Positions 45,001 through 55,528 of a stretch of DNA of 64,000 nt are shown here, one piece after another. Position 1 is the stretch's first letter. Every line of letters begins with the position of its first letter. Source of the stretch: Mycolicibacterium fallax (lineage in GTDB: Bacteria; Actinomycetota; Actinomycetes; Mycobacteriales; Mycobacteriaceae). Location: positions 3,658,001 to 3,722,000 of the forward strand of contig NZ_AP022603.1 in the NCBI RefSeq assembly GCF_010726955.1. The letters run 5' to 3'. The notes below the pieces were generated by a model. The model was not told the origin of the DNA and searched no databases. It saw only the letters and a program-made list of their open reading frames with translations. The translations under genes and the position numbers were made by a program.

Positions 45001-45023
45001 TCGAGGACCCCGACGATCCTCGA
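45001..45023 (-). terminator. Hairpin upstream of the small secreted gene
   Basis: TCGAGGA and TCCTCGA arms with a nine-base loop, between the AhpD-like gene and the small secreted gene on the minus strand. No T-tract, so it may be an mRNA stem rather than a full terminator. Confidence 0.35.
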
Positions 45024-45113
45024 CGCTACTCCCGACCGGTGACCTGCGCCACTGTGCAGCGGGAAGGCTGAGCGCCCTGGCGAACCCCTCGGTCGGCCGG
45101 GGCGCTCAGCGGT

Positions 45114-45470
45114 CTATTTCCCGGCGTCGGCGAATTCGCAGAACGCGGCGAAGGCGCGCGGACCGAAGACGGTGGAATGTCCGCCGTTCATCAGGATCGC
45201 GACGCCGAGCGCCTCGGCGACCTCCTCCTTGGTGGCGCCGGCGCGCGCCGAACCGCGCGCGTGCGAGGCGATGCAGCCGTCGCAGCGGTTGGTCACGCCG
45301 ATCGCCAGCGCGATCAGCTCCTTGGTCTTGGTCGGCAGCGCGCCGTCGGCCATCGCGGCCTTGTGGGTCGCGGCGAAGCCCTGGTAGACGCCCGGGATCA
45401 GGGCGCGCAGCGCCCGGCCCTGGGCGTTGACGGTGGCGAGCAGGTCGTGGTTGTGGGTTTCATCGCTCAT
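45114..45470 (-). CDS. Carboxymuconolactone-decarboxylase/AhpD-like protein
   Basis: A 118-residue CMD-domain protein with the active-site pair in VTNRCDGCIASHARGS (Cys-x-x-Cys-x-x-x-His, as in AhpD) and GGHSTVFGPRAFAAFCEFAD. It is a small disulfide or peroxide-related enzyme. AAGGAGGT sits two bases before its ATG. A 22-bp palindrome (45477-45498) overlaps the promoter/leader; its TATACCCC form is the CsoR-type operator pattern, so copper, sulfide or a related stress may control it. Confidence 0.85.
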   Translation of the reverse strand: MSDETHNHDLLATVNAQGRALRALIPGVYQGFAATHKAAMADGALPTKTKELIALAIGVTNRCDGCIASHARGSARAGATKEEVAEALGVAILMNGGHSTVFGPRAFAAFCEFADAGK

Positions 45471-45476
45471 ACCTCC

Positions 45477-45498
45477 TTTATACCCCTCGGGGTATAAA
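45477..45498. promoter_or_regulatory. CsoR-type palindromic operator
   Basis: TATACCCCTCGGGGTATA (45479-45496) is a perfect dyad that extends two more bases each side with A/T matches. It has the C/G tract flanked by TA shared by CsoR/RicR/CstR-type operators. It lies 7 bp upstream of the AhpD-like start and 62 bp before the divergent SRPBCC gene. Confidence 0.65.
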
Positions 45499-45546
45499 TA
45501 TGCGCGGCTTCGGCAAAATCGTGGCCATCGTCACCGGCGCGGGCGC

Positions 45547-45552
45547 TAGGGT
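45547..45552 (+). promoter_or_regulatory. -10 box for leaderless SRPBCC mRNA
   Basis: TAGGGT, seven bases, then the ATG at 45560 without Shine-Dalgarno: a leaderless-type start. Confidence 0.55.
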
Positions 45553-45559
45553 GCCTGCC

Positions 45560-46000
45560 ATGGCTGTCAGTGATTCCCGCGAAGTGCTCATCGAGGCCAC
45601 CCCGGCCGAGATCCTCGACGTCATCGCCGACGTCGAGGCCACCCCCGACTGGTCCCCGCAGTACCAGAGCTCCGAGGTGCTCAGTCGGTACGACGACGGC
45701 CGGCCCCGTGAGGCGAAGATGGTGATCAAGGCCGCCGGCCTGACCGACACCATGGTCATCGAATACACCTGGACCGACACCTCCTGCAGCTGGACGCTGA
45801 AATCGGCCACGCAGGTCCGGGCCCAGGACGCCACCTACACGCTGACCCCGGCCGGCGACAAGACCAAGGTGCGCTTCGAGCTGGCCGTCGACCCGAAGGT
45901 GCCGCTGCCCGGCTTCATCCTCAAGCGCACTCTCAAGGGTGGCATGGAAACCGCCACCGACGGGCTGCGCAAGCAGGTGCTCAAGCTCAAAAAGGGCTGA
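45560..46000 (+). CDS. SRPBCC-family protein (START-like fold)
   Basis: A 146-residue protein beginning SDSREVLIEATPAEILDVIA, the START-like opening, with DWSPQYQSSEVLSRY and a long C-terminal helix. It probably binds a hydrophobic ligand or CoA ester. It precedes the CoA-transferase-family gene by three bases and both match the Rv0854-Rv0857 neighbourhood; translation and function are likely linked to fatty-acid or methyl-branched CoA metabolism. No enzymatic residues seen. Confidence 0.82.
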   Translation: MAVSDSREVLIEATPAEILDVIADVEATPDWSPQYQSSEVLSRYDDGRPREAKMVIKAAGLTDTMVIEYTWTDTSCSWTLKSATQVRAQDATYTLTPAGDKTKVRFELAVDPKVPLPGFILKRTLKGGMETATDGLRKQVLKLKKG

Positions 46001-46003
46001 CCC

Positions 46004-47086
46004 GTGCCGCCGAGCACCGGGCCGCTGGCCGGGCTGAAGGTCATCGAACTCGGTGGCATCGGCCCCGGCCCGCACACCGCGATGATGCTCGCCGACCTCG
46101 GTGCCGACGTGGTGCGGGTGCGCCGCCCCGGCGGGCTGACGCTGCCCGCGGAGAACGTCGATCTGCTGCATCGCGGAAAGCGCGTCGTCGACCTGGACGT
46201 CAAGGCCGACCCGGCCGCGCTGCTGGACCTGGCGGCCCGCGCCGACGTGCTGCTGGACTGCTTCCGTCCGGGCACCTGCGAACGGCTCGGCATCGGGCCG
46301 CAGGACTGCGCGGCGGTCAACCCGCGGCTGATCTACGCCCGGATCACCGGCTGGGGTCAGCACGGCCCGGCCGCGACCACCGCCGGCCACGACATCAACT
46401 ACCTGTCGATGACCGGGGCGCTGAACGCCATCGGCTACGCCGACCGCCCGCCGGTCGCGCCGCTGAACCTGGTCGCCGACTTCGGCGGCGGCTCGATGCT
46501 GGTGCTGGTCGGCATCATCACCGCGCTCTACGAGCGGGAACGCTCCGGGGCCGGCCAGGTGGTCGACGCGGCGATGGTCGACGGGGTCAGCATGCTCGCC
46601 CAGATGGCCTGGACCATGCGGTCCACCGGCGCGCTGCGCGACGAGCGGGAGTCCTGGCTGCTCGACGGCGGGGCGCCGTACTACCGCTGCTACGCCACCG
46701 CCGACGGCGGGGCGATGGCGGTGGGCGCCATCGAACCGCAGTTCTTCGCCCAGCTGCTGGCCGGGCTCGGACTCGATCCGGCCGAGGTGCCGGGCCAGTT
46801 CGAGATGGGTCGCTACGACGAGCTGCGCGACATCCTGACCGCCCGCTTCGCCGAGCGGACCCGCGACGAGTGGGCGGCGGTCTTCGCCGGCACCGACAGC
46901 TGCGTCACCCCGGTGCTGAGCTGGGCCGAGGCCGCCGACAACGAGCACCTGCGGGCCCGCGACACGCTGATCGAGGTCGACGGGGTGCTGCAGGCCGCGC
47001 CGGCACCGCGGTTCTCCCGCACCCCGGCGGGCCGGCCGGGCCGGCCGCCGCAGGGCCCGACCGGCCTCGACGAGATCGGCTGGTAG
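46004..47086 (+). CDS. far: CoA-transferase III family (alpha-methylacyl-CoA racemase-like)
   Basis: A 360-residue protein, GTG at 46004. It has the family opening LAGLKVIELGGIGPGPHTAM, FRPGTCERLG, ITGWGQHGP and GHDINYLSMTGAL with the catalytic Asp. It is like Far/Mcr of M. tuberculosis, which epimerises 2-methyl-acyl-CoA for beta-oxidation; the neighbouring fadA/fadB genes fit. Transferase activity instead of racemase is possible. Confidence 0.83.
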   Translation: MPPSTGPLAGLKVIELGGIGPGPHTAMMLADLGADVVRVRRPGGLTLPAENVDLLHRGKRVVDLDVKADPAALLDLAARADVLLDCFRPGTCERLGIGPQDCAAVNPRLIYARITGWGQHGPAATTAGHDINYLSMTGALNAIGYADRPPVAPLNLVADFGGGSMLVLVGIITALYERERSGAGQVVDAAMVDGVSMLAQMAWTMRSTGALRDERESWLLDGGAPYYRCYATADGGAMAVGAIEPQFFAQLLAGLGLDPAEVPGQFEMGRYDELRDILTARFAERTRDEWAAVFAGTDSCVTPVLSWAEAADNEHLRARDTLIEVDGVLQAAPAPRFSRTPAGRPGRPPQGPTGLDEIGW

Positions 47087-47091
47087 CTCAG

Positions 47092-47188
47092 CGGCGCAAC
47101 TGCTGCAGCCGTTCTATCGCTGGGTTTCCGGCCGGCCAGGGTGGTGGCTGGGTCAGCCGCGCAACTGCTGCAGTCGTTCGATAGCGGC
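47092..47188. repeat. Duplicated end of dapC
   Basis: The sequence CAACTGCTGCAG with neighbours (TCAGCGGCGCAACTGCTGCA at 47089, TCAGCCGCGCAACTGCTGCA at 47153) occurs twice, 62-64 bases apart. The second copy is the real dapC end with its stop; the first lies just beyond it and contains a spare stop. Confidence 0.8.
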
Positions 47189-48322
47189 ACCGAGGGTGTC
47201 GTCGCGCTTGCAGAACGCGAAGCGCACCAGGTGGTTCCACTCGTCGATGGCCGGGGACCCCGGATCGCAGAACGCCGACATCGGGATGGCGGCGACGCCG
47301 ACCCGGTGCGGCAGTTCGGCGCAGAACCGGGCGCTGTCGTGGTAGCCGAGCGGGCGCGGATCGGCGCACAGGAAATAGGTGCCGAAGCTGTCGTGCACGC
47401 CGAAGCCGATGTCGGCCAGCGCGCCGGCCAGCCGGTCCCGGCGCCCGGCCAGGGTCTCGCGCAGCTGACCGACCCACTCGTCGCCGGTGTTCAGCGCCGC
47501 GGCGACGGCCGGCTGGAACGCCGACCCGCCGACGTAGGTCAGGTACTGCTTGGCCGCCCGCACCCCGGCGATCAGCTCGGCCGGCCCGCAGGCCCAGCCG
47601 ATCTTCCAGCCGGTGCAGTTGAACATCTTGGCCGCGCTGGAGATCGTCACCGTCCGGTCGAACATCCCCGGGTAGCCGGCGACCGGCCGATGCACCCGGC
47701 CGTCGAACACCAGGTGCTCGTAGACCTCGTCGGCGATCACCAGCAGGTCGCGCTCGACGGCCAGCTCGGCCAGCCCGCGCAGCTCCGCATCGGAGGCCAC
47801 CCAGCCGGTCGGGTTGTGCGGTGAGTTCAGGATCAGCGCGCGGGTCCGGTCGCTGACCGCCGCCCGCACCGCGTCGAGATCCAGGGCGAAGCCGGTGCCG
47901 TCGGGCACCATCGACACGCCCACCCGGTGCGCGCCGGCCATCGCGACGACCGGGGCATAGGAGTCGTAGAACGGCTCGATCAGCAGCACCTCCGAGCCCG
48001 GTTCGACCAGGCCGAGCACCGCCGCGGCGATCGCCTCGGTCGCCCCGACGGTCACCAGCACCTGGTCCTCGGGGCGGTAGTCGATGCCGTGCCGGCGCAG
48101 CCGCTGATCGGCGATGGCGTCGCGCAGCGCCGGGATGCCGGCGCCCGGCGGGTACTGGTTGGCCCCGTCGGCGATCGCCCGGCGGGCCGCCGCGAGCATC
48201 TGTGGCGGGCCGTCCTCGTCGGGATATCCCTGGCCCAGGTTGACCGCGCCGAGCTCGGCGGCCAGCGCCGACATCTCGGCGAAAATGGTGGTGGCGTAGG
48301 GCCGCAGCCGGGAGACTGTCAT
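47153..48322 (-). CDS. dapC: N-succinyldiaminopimelate aminotransferase
   Basis: A 389-residue class-I PLP aminotransferase: LGQGYPDEDGPP at the substrate entry, NSPHNPTG, and the PLP lysine in SSAAKMFNCTGWKIGW. DapC makes N-succinyl-LL-diaminopimelate from the 2-oxo compound with glutamate, giving the lysine/peptidoglycan precursor. It is divergent from fadA, with a large palindrome between them. It matches Rv0858c in position. A kynurenine-type aminotransferase specificity is an alternative from family alone. Confidence 0.85.
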   Translation of the reverse strand: MTVSRLRPYATTIFAEMSALAAELGAVNLGQGYPDEDGPPQMLAAARRAIADGANQYPPGAGIPALRDAIADQRLRRHGIDYRPEDQVLVTVGATEAIAAAVLGLVEPGSEVLLIEPFYDSYAPVVAMAGAHRVGVSMVPDGTGFALDLDAVRAAVSDRTRALILNSPHNPTGWVASDAELRGLAELAVERDLLVIADEVYEHLVFDGRVHRPVAGYPGMFDRTVTISSAAKMFNCTGWKIGWACGPAELIAGVRAAKQYLTYVGGSAFQPAVAAALNTGDEWVGQLRETLAGRRDRLAGALADIGFGVHDSFGTYFLCADPRPLGYHDSARFCAELPHRVGVAAIPMSAFCDPGSPAIDEWNHLVRFAFCKRDDTLGAAIERLQQLRG

Positions 48323-48343
48323 GGTCCTTCACGTTACGTCTTG

Positions 48344-48369
48344 CTCTCCCAACCAAGCGGTTGGGAGAG
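48344..48369. promoter_or_regulatory. Large palindrome in dapC-fadA promoter gap
   Basis: CTCTCCCAACC and GGTTGGGAGAG are perfect 11-bp arms around AAGC. The fadA -10 candidate TACGCT follows at 48375-48380. This has the CCAACC-AAGC-GGTTGG form often seen in TetR operators of acyl-CoA genes. It would block fadA and possibly dapC. Confidence 0.6.
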
Positions 48370-48465
48370 GCTGCTACGCTGGGCGGCACGAGGACGACCC
48401 TCCAGCGGACCCGGTCCGGCCGGAACTCCGCGACCCCAACCTGAACATGGACCTGGAGCAACCAC

Positions 48466-49677
<1,212 letters not shown>

Positions 49678-49706
49678 GCCGCGGCGAAGCAAAGGACTAC
49701 AGGAAC

Positions 49707-51854
49707 ATGGCAGAGAACACCATCAAGTGGGACCAGGATGCCGACGGCATCGTCACCCTGACGCTCGACGACCCGACCGGTTCGGCGAACGTGATGAACG
49801 AGCACTACAAGGAGTCGATGCACAAGACCGTCGAGCGTCTTGTCGCCGAGAAGGACGCCATCACCGGCGTGGTGATCACCAGCGCGAAGAAGACCTTCTT
49901 CGCCGGCGGTGACCTCAAGGGCATGCTGGCCGTCGGCCCGGAGAACGCCGCCGAGGCGTTCGCCGAGGTCGAGTTCATCAAGGCCGACCTGCGCGCCCTG
50001 GAGACCCTCGGCCGCCCGGTCGTCGCGGCCGTCAACGGCGCCGCACTCGGCGGTGGCCTGGAGATCGCGCTGGCGTGCCACCACCGGATCGCCGCCGACG
50101 TCCCCGGCTCGGTCATCGGCCTGCCCGAGGTCACCCTGGGCCTGCTGCCCGGCGGCGGCGGGGTGACCCGCACCGTCCGGATGTTCGGCATCCAGAAGGC
50201 CTTCATGGAGGTGCTGGCCCAGGGCACCCGGTTCAAGCCGGCCAAGGCCAAGAGCACCGGCCTCATCGACGAGCTGGTCGGCAGCGTCGATGAGCTGGTC
50301 CCGGCCGCCAAGGCCTGGATCAAGGACAACCCGGAGGCCGGCGAGCAGCCGTGGGACAAGAAGGGCTACAAGATGCCCGGCGGCACCCCGTCCAGCCCGG
50401 CGCTGGCGGCCATCCTGCCGTCGTTCCCGGCACTGCTGCGCAAGCAGCTCAAGGGCGCCCCGATGCCGGCGCCGCGGGCGATCCTGGCCGCCGCCGTCGA
50501 GGGCGCGCAGGTCGACTTCGACACCGCCAGCCGGATCGAGAGCCGCTACTTCACCTCGCTGGTCACCGGCCAGACCGCCAAGAACATGATTCAGGCGTTC
50601 TTCCTGGACCTGGCCACCATCAACGGCGGCGGCAGCCGCCCCAAGGGCATCGAGAAGACCCCGATCACCAAGATCGCGGTGCTGGGTGCGGGCATGATGG
50701 GCGCGGGCATCGCCTACGTCTCGGCCAAGGCCGGCTATGAGGTGGTGCTCAAGGACGTCAGCCAGGAGGCCGCCGAGCGGGGCAAGGGCTACTCGGAGAA
50801 GATCGAGGCCAAGGCGCTGGAGCGCGGCCGCACCACCGCCGAGAAGTCCCAGGCGCTGCTGGCCCGGATCACCCCGACCGCGGACCCGGCCGACCTCAAG
50901 GGCGTCGACTTCGTCGTCGAGGCGGTCTTCGAGAACCAGGAACTCAAGCACAAGGTGTTCCAGGAGATCGAGGACGCCGTCGACGCGAACGCGGTGCTGG
51001 GCTCCAACACCTCCACCCTGCCGATCACCGGTCTGGCCACCGGGGTGAAGCGCCAGGAGGACTTCATCGGCATCCACTTCTTCTCGCCCGTCGACAAGAT
51101 GCCGCTGGTGGAGATCATCAAGGGGGAGAAGACCTCCGACGAGACCCTGGCCCGGGTGTTCGACTACGTGCTGGCGATCAAGAAGACCCCGATCGTCGTC
51201 AACGACAGCCGCGGCTTCTTCACCTCCCGGGTGATCGGCACCTTCGTGCAGGAGGCCATCGCCATGCTGGGCGAGGGCATCGCCCCCGCGTCGATCGAGC
51301 AGGCCGGCTCCCAGGCCGGTTACCCGGCCGCGCCGCTGCAGCTGTCCGACGAGCTGAACCTGGAGCTCATGCACAAGATCGCGGTCGCCACCCGCGCGGG
51401 CGTGGAGGCCGACGGCGGCAGCTACACCCCGCACCCCGGTGAGATCGTCGTGGAGAAGATGCTCGAGCTGGGCCGCGCCGGCCGGCTCAAGGGCGCCGGG
51501 TTCTACGACTACGTCGACGGCAAGCGCACCACCCTGTGGCCGGGCCTGGCGGAGACCTTCAACTCCGGCTCGACGTCGATCCCGCTGCAGGACATGATCG
51601 ACCGGATGCTGTTCGCCGAGGCGATCGAGACCCAGAAGTGCCTCGACGAGGGCGTGCTGACCTCGACCGCGGACGCCAACATCGGCTCGATCATGGGCAT
51701 CGGCTACCCGCCCTACACCGGCGGGTCGGCGCAGTTCATCGTCGGCTACGAAGGCCCGCTGGGCGTCGGCAAGGCCGCGTTCGTCGCGCGCGCCCGGGAA
51801 CTGGCCGCCAAGTATGGCGACCGCTTCCTGCCGCCGGCCTCGCTGGAGAGCTGA
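49707..51854 (+). CDS. fadB: Trifunctional fatty-acid oxidation alpha subunit
   Basis: ATG 49707 with AGGA five bases upstream; 715 residues. The N-terminal enoyl-CoA hydratase domain has [16 protein letters not shown] and [17 protein letters not shown]. The C-terminal 3-hydroxyacyl-CoA dehydrogenase has [20 protein letters not shown] and [16 protein letters not shown]. It forms a complex with FadA for beta-oxidation. A strong terminator follows. Confidence 0.94.
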   Translation: MAENTIKWDQDADGIVTLTLDDPTGSANVMNEHYKESMHKTVERLVAEKDAITGVVITSAKKTFFAGGDLKGMLAVGPENAAEAFAEVEFIKADLRALETLGRPVVAAVNGAALGGGLEIALACHHRIAADVPGSVIGLPEVTLGLLPGGGGVTRTVRMFGIQKAFMEVLAQGTRFKPAKAKSTGLIDELVGSVDELVPAAKAWIKDNPEAGEQPWDKKGYKMPGGTPSSPALAAILPSFPALLRKQLKGAPMPAPRAILAAAVEGAQVDFDTASRIESRYFTSLVTGQTAKNMIQAFFLDLATINGGGSRPKGIEKTPITKIAVLGAGMMGAGIAYVSAKAGYEVVLKDVSQEAAERGKGYSEKIEAKALERGRTTAEKSQALLARITPTADPADLKGVDFVVEAVFENQELKHKVFQEIEDAVDANAVLGSNTSTLPITGLATGVKRQEDFIGIHFFSPVDKMPLVEIIKGEKTSDETLARVFDYVLAIKKTPIVVNDSRGFFTSRVIGTFVQEAIAMLGEGIAPASIEQAGSQAGYPAAPLQLSDELNLELMHKIAVATRAGVEADGGSYTPHPGEIVVEKMLELGRAGRLKGAGFYDYVDGKRTTLWPGLAETFNSGSTSIPLQDMIDRMLFAEAIETQKCLDEGVLTSTADANIGSIMGIGYPPYTGGSAQFIVGYEGPLGVGKAAFVARARELAAKYGDRFLPPASLES

Positions 51855-51873
51855 GCCCGGCCGGTAGCACCGC

Positions 51874-51904
51874 GAGTACCCCCGAGATTCTCTCGGGGGT
51901 ACTC
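51874..51904 (+). terminator. Perfect hairpin terminator after fadB
   Basis: GAGTACCCCCGAGA and TCTCGGGGGTACTC arms (14 bp) with a TTC loop, 20 bases after the fadB stop, followed by GTGTCTGT. Confidence 0.85.
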
Positions 51905-51989
51905 GTGTCTGTGGCCGAAAAGCCGCGCTGAGCCGCCGCCGGGGGCTGTTATGTTTGCCGGGCAAACGACTTTTCGGGAGGTCTTTTCC

Positions 51990-53021
51990 GTGAGCTATCC
52001 ACCACAGGGGTACGGCTCCGGCGGCTACGGGGGCGAGCAGTCCGGCGGCTACGGGGGCCAGCAGCCCGGTTACGGGGGCCAGCCGTGGTCCGGGGCCCAG
52101 CCGGGCGGCGGGCAGCAGGATCCGTTCTTCCCGGCCTACGGCGAGGCGCCGGCACTGGACAGCTACGCCACCCCCGGTGGGCCCGGTGGGCCGCCGCCGG
52201 GCGGGACCAGCCGGGGCCTGGTGATCGGGCTGACCGCCGGGGCGGTGGTGGCCGTGCTTCTCGTCGTCGGCGCCGTGCTGTGGGGCTTCGGCCGCGGCGG
52301 TGACTCGTCCAACGAGGCCGCCACGGCCACCACCACCAAGGCCGTCGTCACCGGAAACCCGGCGCCGTCGACCACCGAGCCGGCGTTCCCGTCGACCTCG
52401 GTCGACATCCCCAAGCCGACCGGCGACACCTGCACCGGCACCGCCGCCCCGACCACCCCGACCGGCTGGCAGACCGTGGCCGCCAAGCGCGGCCTGTCCT
52501 ACGACGTGCCGCCGGAATGGCAGGTGCTCAGCTGCGGAACGATGGTCGGCTGGGAGAAGAAGTGCCCGGACGGGCCGTTCGGAACCTGCCCGATCCGGGT
52601 GATGAGCGGTGCCTCCGAACTGGTCAGCCCGACGTGCTCGGACAGCTCGGTGGCGGTCGCCGGGGTGCCGGGATTCTCCGACGTCTCCGACATCACCGAG
52701 GCGGTCAACGCCGAGTCCGACAACGTCGTCGACATCTACACCTCCGACGACGGCCAGGTGCCGACCGTGTCGCTGAGCCCGCCGAAGAACCTCACCGTCG
52801 GCGGTCAGGCGGCGGTGCAGGTGGTCGCGACGGTGACCGGGATCAAGGCCGACGAATGCACCGGACCGTCCGCGCTGCACAGCATGGTCGCCACCACGGT
52901 GCCCGGCCAGCCCGGCACGGTGCTGTTCGTGATCAGCATGGACCAGGGCATCGACGGGGCGGCCGGCCCGGAGGTCATCGACCAGATGGTCGCCTCGCTG
53001 CGGTCCTCCGACGCATTCTGA
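51990..53021 (+). CDS. Membrane-anchored extracellular protein, Gly/Tyr/Pro-rich
   Basis: GTG 51990 with GGAGGT eight bases upstream. The N-terminal 70 residues are a GGYGGQQ-type low-complexity region, then one helix (about residues 74-100, [20 protein letters not shown]) and a Thr/Pro linker. The outside domain of about 190 residues has paired Cys (DTCTGT, LSCGTM, KKCPDG, GTCPIR, PTCSDS and ADECTG). It looks like mycobacterial DUF-type secreted domains; not recognised further. Its stop lies 11 bases before the LLM gene. Confidence 0.68.
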   Translation: MSYPPQGYGSGGYGGEQSGGYGGQQPGYGGQPWSGAQPGGGQQDPFFPAYGEAPALDSYATPGGPGGPPPGGTSRGLVIGLTAGAVVAVLLVVGAVLWGFGRGGDSSNEAATATTTKAVVTGNPAPSTTEPAFPSTSVDIPKPTGDTCTGTAAPTTPTGWQTVAAKRGLSYDVPPEWQVLSCGTMVGWEKKCPDGPFGTCPIRVMSGASELVSPTCSDSSVAVAGVPGFSDVSDITEAVNAESDNVVDIYTSDDGQVPTVSLSPPKNLTVGGQAAVQVVATVTGIKADECTGPSALHSMVATTVPGQPGTVLFVISMDQGIDGAAGPEVIDQMVASLRSSDAF

Positions 53022-53032
53022 GGGGCGGGCGC

Positions 53033-54022
53033 ATGCACTTCGGGCTGTTCATTCCGCAAGGCTGGCGCCTGGATCTCGTCGGCATCGACCCGAGCGAGCA
53101 GTGGGCGGTGATGAACGGGCTGGCCCGCTACGCCGACGACGGCACGGCCTGGGAATCGCTGTGGGTCTACGACCACTTCCACACCGTCCCGGTACCCACC
53201 GACGAGGCCACCCATGAGGCCTGGACGCTGATGGCGGCGTTCGCGGCGAGCACCTCCCGGATCAAGCTCGGCCAAATGTGCACCGCGATGAGCTACCGCA
53301 ACCCGGTCTACCTGGCGAAGGTGGCCGCCACCGTCGACGTCATCTCCGGCGGCCGCACCCAGCTGGGCATCGGTGCCGGCTGGTACGAGCACGAGTGGCG
53401 GGCCTACGGCTACGGCTTCCCCTCGGCCGGGCAGCGGTTGGCCCGGCTCGACGAGGGCGTGCAGATCATCCGGGACGCCTGGCGCGACGGCCGGGTCAGC
53501 TTCGACGGCGAGCACTACCGGGTCGACGGCGCGATCGTGGCGCCCAAACCCCTGCAGGACGGCGGCATTCCGCTGTGGATCGCCGGGGGCGGGGAGAAGG
53601 TCACCCTCAAGATCGCCGCCCGCTACGCGCAGTACACCAACTTCTCCGGCGAGGCGGCCGAGTTCGCGCACAAGTCGGCGGTGCTGGCCGGGCACTGCGC
53701 CGACGTCGGCACCGACTACGCCGCGATCGTGCGCTCCACCAACGTCAACCTGGTGCTCGGGCAGACCGAGGCCGACGTCGAGGCCCGGCTGGCCCGGCTG
53801 CGCGCGCAGTGGGCGCCGCTGGCCGGCGAGGCGCCGGCCGAGTCGATGATCGCCTCGCTGCGCCGCGGTCCCGGCGTCGGCACCCCCGCCCAGGTCATCG
53901 AACAGCTGGCCCGGCTCAAGGAACTGGGCTGCGGCTACCTGATCTGCTACTTCCCCGAAGCCGCCCACGACCGGGCCGGCATCGAGGCGTTCGAGCGCGA
54001 GATCATCCCCGCGTTGCGCTGA
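53033..54022 (+). CDS. LLM-class F420-dependent oxidoreductase
   Basis: A 329-residue TIM-barrel protein. [37 protein letters not shown] and the [20 protein letters not shown] motif place it in the luciferase-like F420 family. Such enzymes reduce diverse substrates with F420H2. No partner gene identifies the substrate. Confidence 0.85.
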   Translation: MHFGLFIPQGWRLDLVGIDPSEQWAVMNGLARYADDGTAWESLWVYDHFHTVPVPTDEATHEAWTLMAAFAASTSRIKLGQMCTAMSYRNPVYLAKVAATVDVISGGRTQLGIGAGWYEHEWRAYGYGFPSAGQRLARLDEGVQIIRDAWRDGRVSFDGEHYRVDGAIVAPKPLQDGGIPLWIAGGGEKVTLKIAARYAQYTNFSGEAAEFAHKSAVLAGHCADVGTDYAAIVRSTNVNLVLGQTEADVEARLARLRAQWAPLAGEAPAESMIASLRRGPGVGTPAQVIEQLARLKELGCGYLICYFPEAAHDRAGIEAFEREIIPALR

Positions 54023-54032
54023 CGGCCGCGGC

Positions 54033-55061
54033 TCAGCGGGCCCCGGGGGTCAGGCCGGCGAGGATCTGCGCGGCGGGCCCGGACCGGGCCTGCCGGTGAC
54101 CACTGCCCGCCCACAGGTGCACCAACTCGGCGTCCCCGGCCGCCGCGGCGGCCCGGCGCAGCGGGCCGGTCAGGAAATGCAGCGCCGGGTAGCCCAGCGG
54201 CGCCGCAGCGGCGTAGTCGTCGGTGAACCGGTTGCCCAGGGCGCGGGCCGGGCGGCCGGTGAAGGCGTGCGTCAGCACCGTGTCGCGCCGCGACGGATCC
54301 CGCAGCGCGGTTTGGTGAATCGCCGAGGTACCGGCCTCCTCGGCCAGCAGCAGCGCGGTGCCGACCTGCGCGGCGATCGCCCCCGCGCGCAGCACGTCGG
54401 CCACCTCGGCGGCGGTGCTCAGCCCGCCCGCGGCGATCACCGGCAGCGACACCGCGGCCCGCACCGCCGCCACCAGCTCGATGATCGGCAGCGGGTCGGG
54501 CATCCGCTGCGGGGTGAAGGTGGCGCTGTGTCCGCCCGCGGTATGTGCCTGCGCCACCAGGCAATCGACTCCCCGCTCGGCGGATGCCCGGGCTTCGGCC
54601 ACCGAGGTGACGGTCTGAATCACGGTGGTTCCGGCGCGGCGCAGGCCGTCGATCACCCCGGCGGCGGGCAGGCCGAAGGTGAAGCTGACCGCGGGCACCG
54701 GGTCGGCGATCAGCGCGTCGATCTTCGCGGCGAAGTCGTCGTCGTCGGAGACCGGTTCGGCCGGCAGGGCCAGCCCGAATCGGTCGGCCTCGCGCTGCAT
54801 CAGCGCCGCGTACCGCCGGTAGTGCTGCGGGTCAACCGGGACCGGATTGGGCGCAAAAAGGTTGACGCCGAACGGGATTCCGGCGCCGCGGACGGTGTCG
54901 ATCTCGGCGGCCAGCGCCGCCGGGGACTTGTAGCCGGCGGCCAGGAACCCGAGCCCGCCCGCCCGGCCGGTGGCGATCACCAACGCGGCGGTGCTCGGGC
55001 CGCCGGCCATCGGTGCGGCGATCAGCGGGATGGCCGCACCGGGCAGCGCGGAGGAGGACAT
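54033..55061 (-). CDS. Nitronate monooxygenase-like flavoprotein
   Basis: A 342-residue FMN TIM-barrel protein. IPLIAAPMAGGPSTAAL is the family opening, FGVNLFAP the second strand, and VIAAGGLSTAAEVADVL the FMN phosphate site. Catalytic His is within AHTAGGHSA. It oxidises nitronates or propionate-3-nitronate. The stop is 10 bases from the end of the LLM gene, tail to tail. Confidence 0.85.
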   Translation of the reverse strand: MSSSALPGAAIPLIAAPMAGGPSTAALVIATGRAGGLGFLAAGYKSPAALAAEIDTVRGAGIPFGVNLFAPNPVPVDPQHYRRYAALMQREADRFGLALPAEPVSDDDDFAAKIDALIADPVPAVSFTFGLPAAGVIDGLRRAGTTVIQTVTSVAEARASAERGVDCLVAQAHTAGGHSATFTPQRMPDPLPIIELVAAVRAAVSLPVIAAGGLSTAAEVADVLRAGAIAAQVGTALLLAEEAGTSAIHQTALRDPSRRDTVLTHAFTGRPARALGNRFTDDYAAAAPLGYPALHFLTGPLRRAAAAAGDAELVHLWAGSGHRQARSGPAAQILAGLTPGAR

Positions 55062-55083
55062 GCTCTCGACCCTACGGCCCGGT

Positions 55084-55089
55084 TAGCCT
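55084..55089 (+). promoter_or_regulatory. -10 box for leaderless PPOX mRNA
   Basis: TAGCCT, six bases, then the ATG at 55096, no Shine-Dalgarno: leaderless-type start. Confidence 0.55.
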
Positions 55090-55095
55090 GGGGCC

Positions 55096-55521
55096 ATGGC
55101 CCTGTCCCGAGCTGACCGCGAACAGTTCCTTGCCGAGCCGCACATCGCCGCGCTGTCGGTCAGCGCCGGCGCCGCGCGCGGCCCGCTGAGCGTGCCGATG
55201 TGGTACCAGTACGCGCCGGGCGGGCAGCCCTGGGTGCTGACCGGGAAGGGCTCGCGCAAACATCGGCTGATCGAGGCGGCCGGGCACTTCTCGCTGATGG
55301 TGGACCGCGAGACGCCGTCGGTCCGCTACGTCGCGGTCGACGGCGACGTCGACCGGATCGAGCCGGCCACCGACGAGCAGCTGGTCGAGCTTGCCACCCG
55401 CTATCTGGCCGCCGAGCACGTCGAGGCGTACCTGGCGATGGCCCGTCGCGAGCACGGCGAGAACGTGTTCATCGCGATGGCGCCCCGGCACTGGAACTGC
55501 GCGGACCTCGGCGCGCTCTGA
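55096..55521 (+). CDS. Pyridoxamine-phosphate-oxidase-fold protein (F420/FMN type)
   Basis: A 141-residue split-barrel protein: LSVPMWYQYAPGGQPWVLTG, KHRLIEAAGHFSLMVDRE and PSVRYVAVDGDVDRI are the beta-barrel strands. Such mycobacterial proteins bind F420 or FMN. Substrate unknown. The 3' end is convergent with the XPB helicase gene, eight bases apart. Confidence 0.8.
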   Translation: MALSRADREQFLAEPHIAALSVSAGAARGPLSVPMWYQYAPGGQPWVLTGKGSRKHRLIEAAGHFSLMVDRETPSVRYVAVDGDVDRIEPATDEQLVELATRYLAAEHVEAYLAMARREHGENVFIAMAPRHWNCADLGAL

Positions 55522-55528
55522 CGGGCGC

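Noticed and set aside
45500..45560. Longer SRPBCC protein starting near 45500
   Set aside because: A leaderless-type -10 seven bases before ATG 45560 and the family-like N-terminus at SDSREVL support the shorter start.
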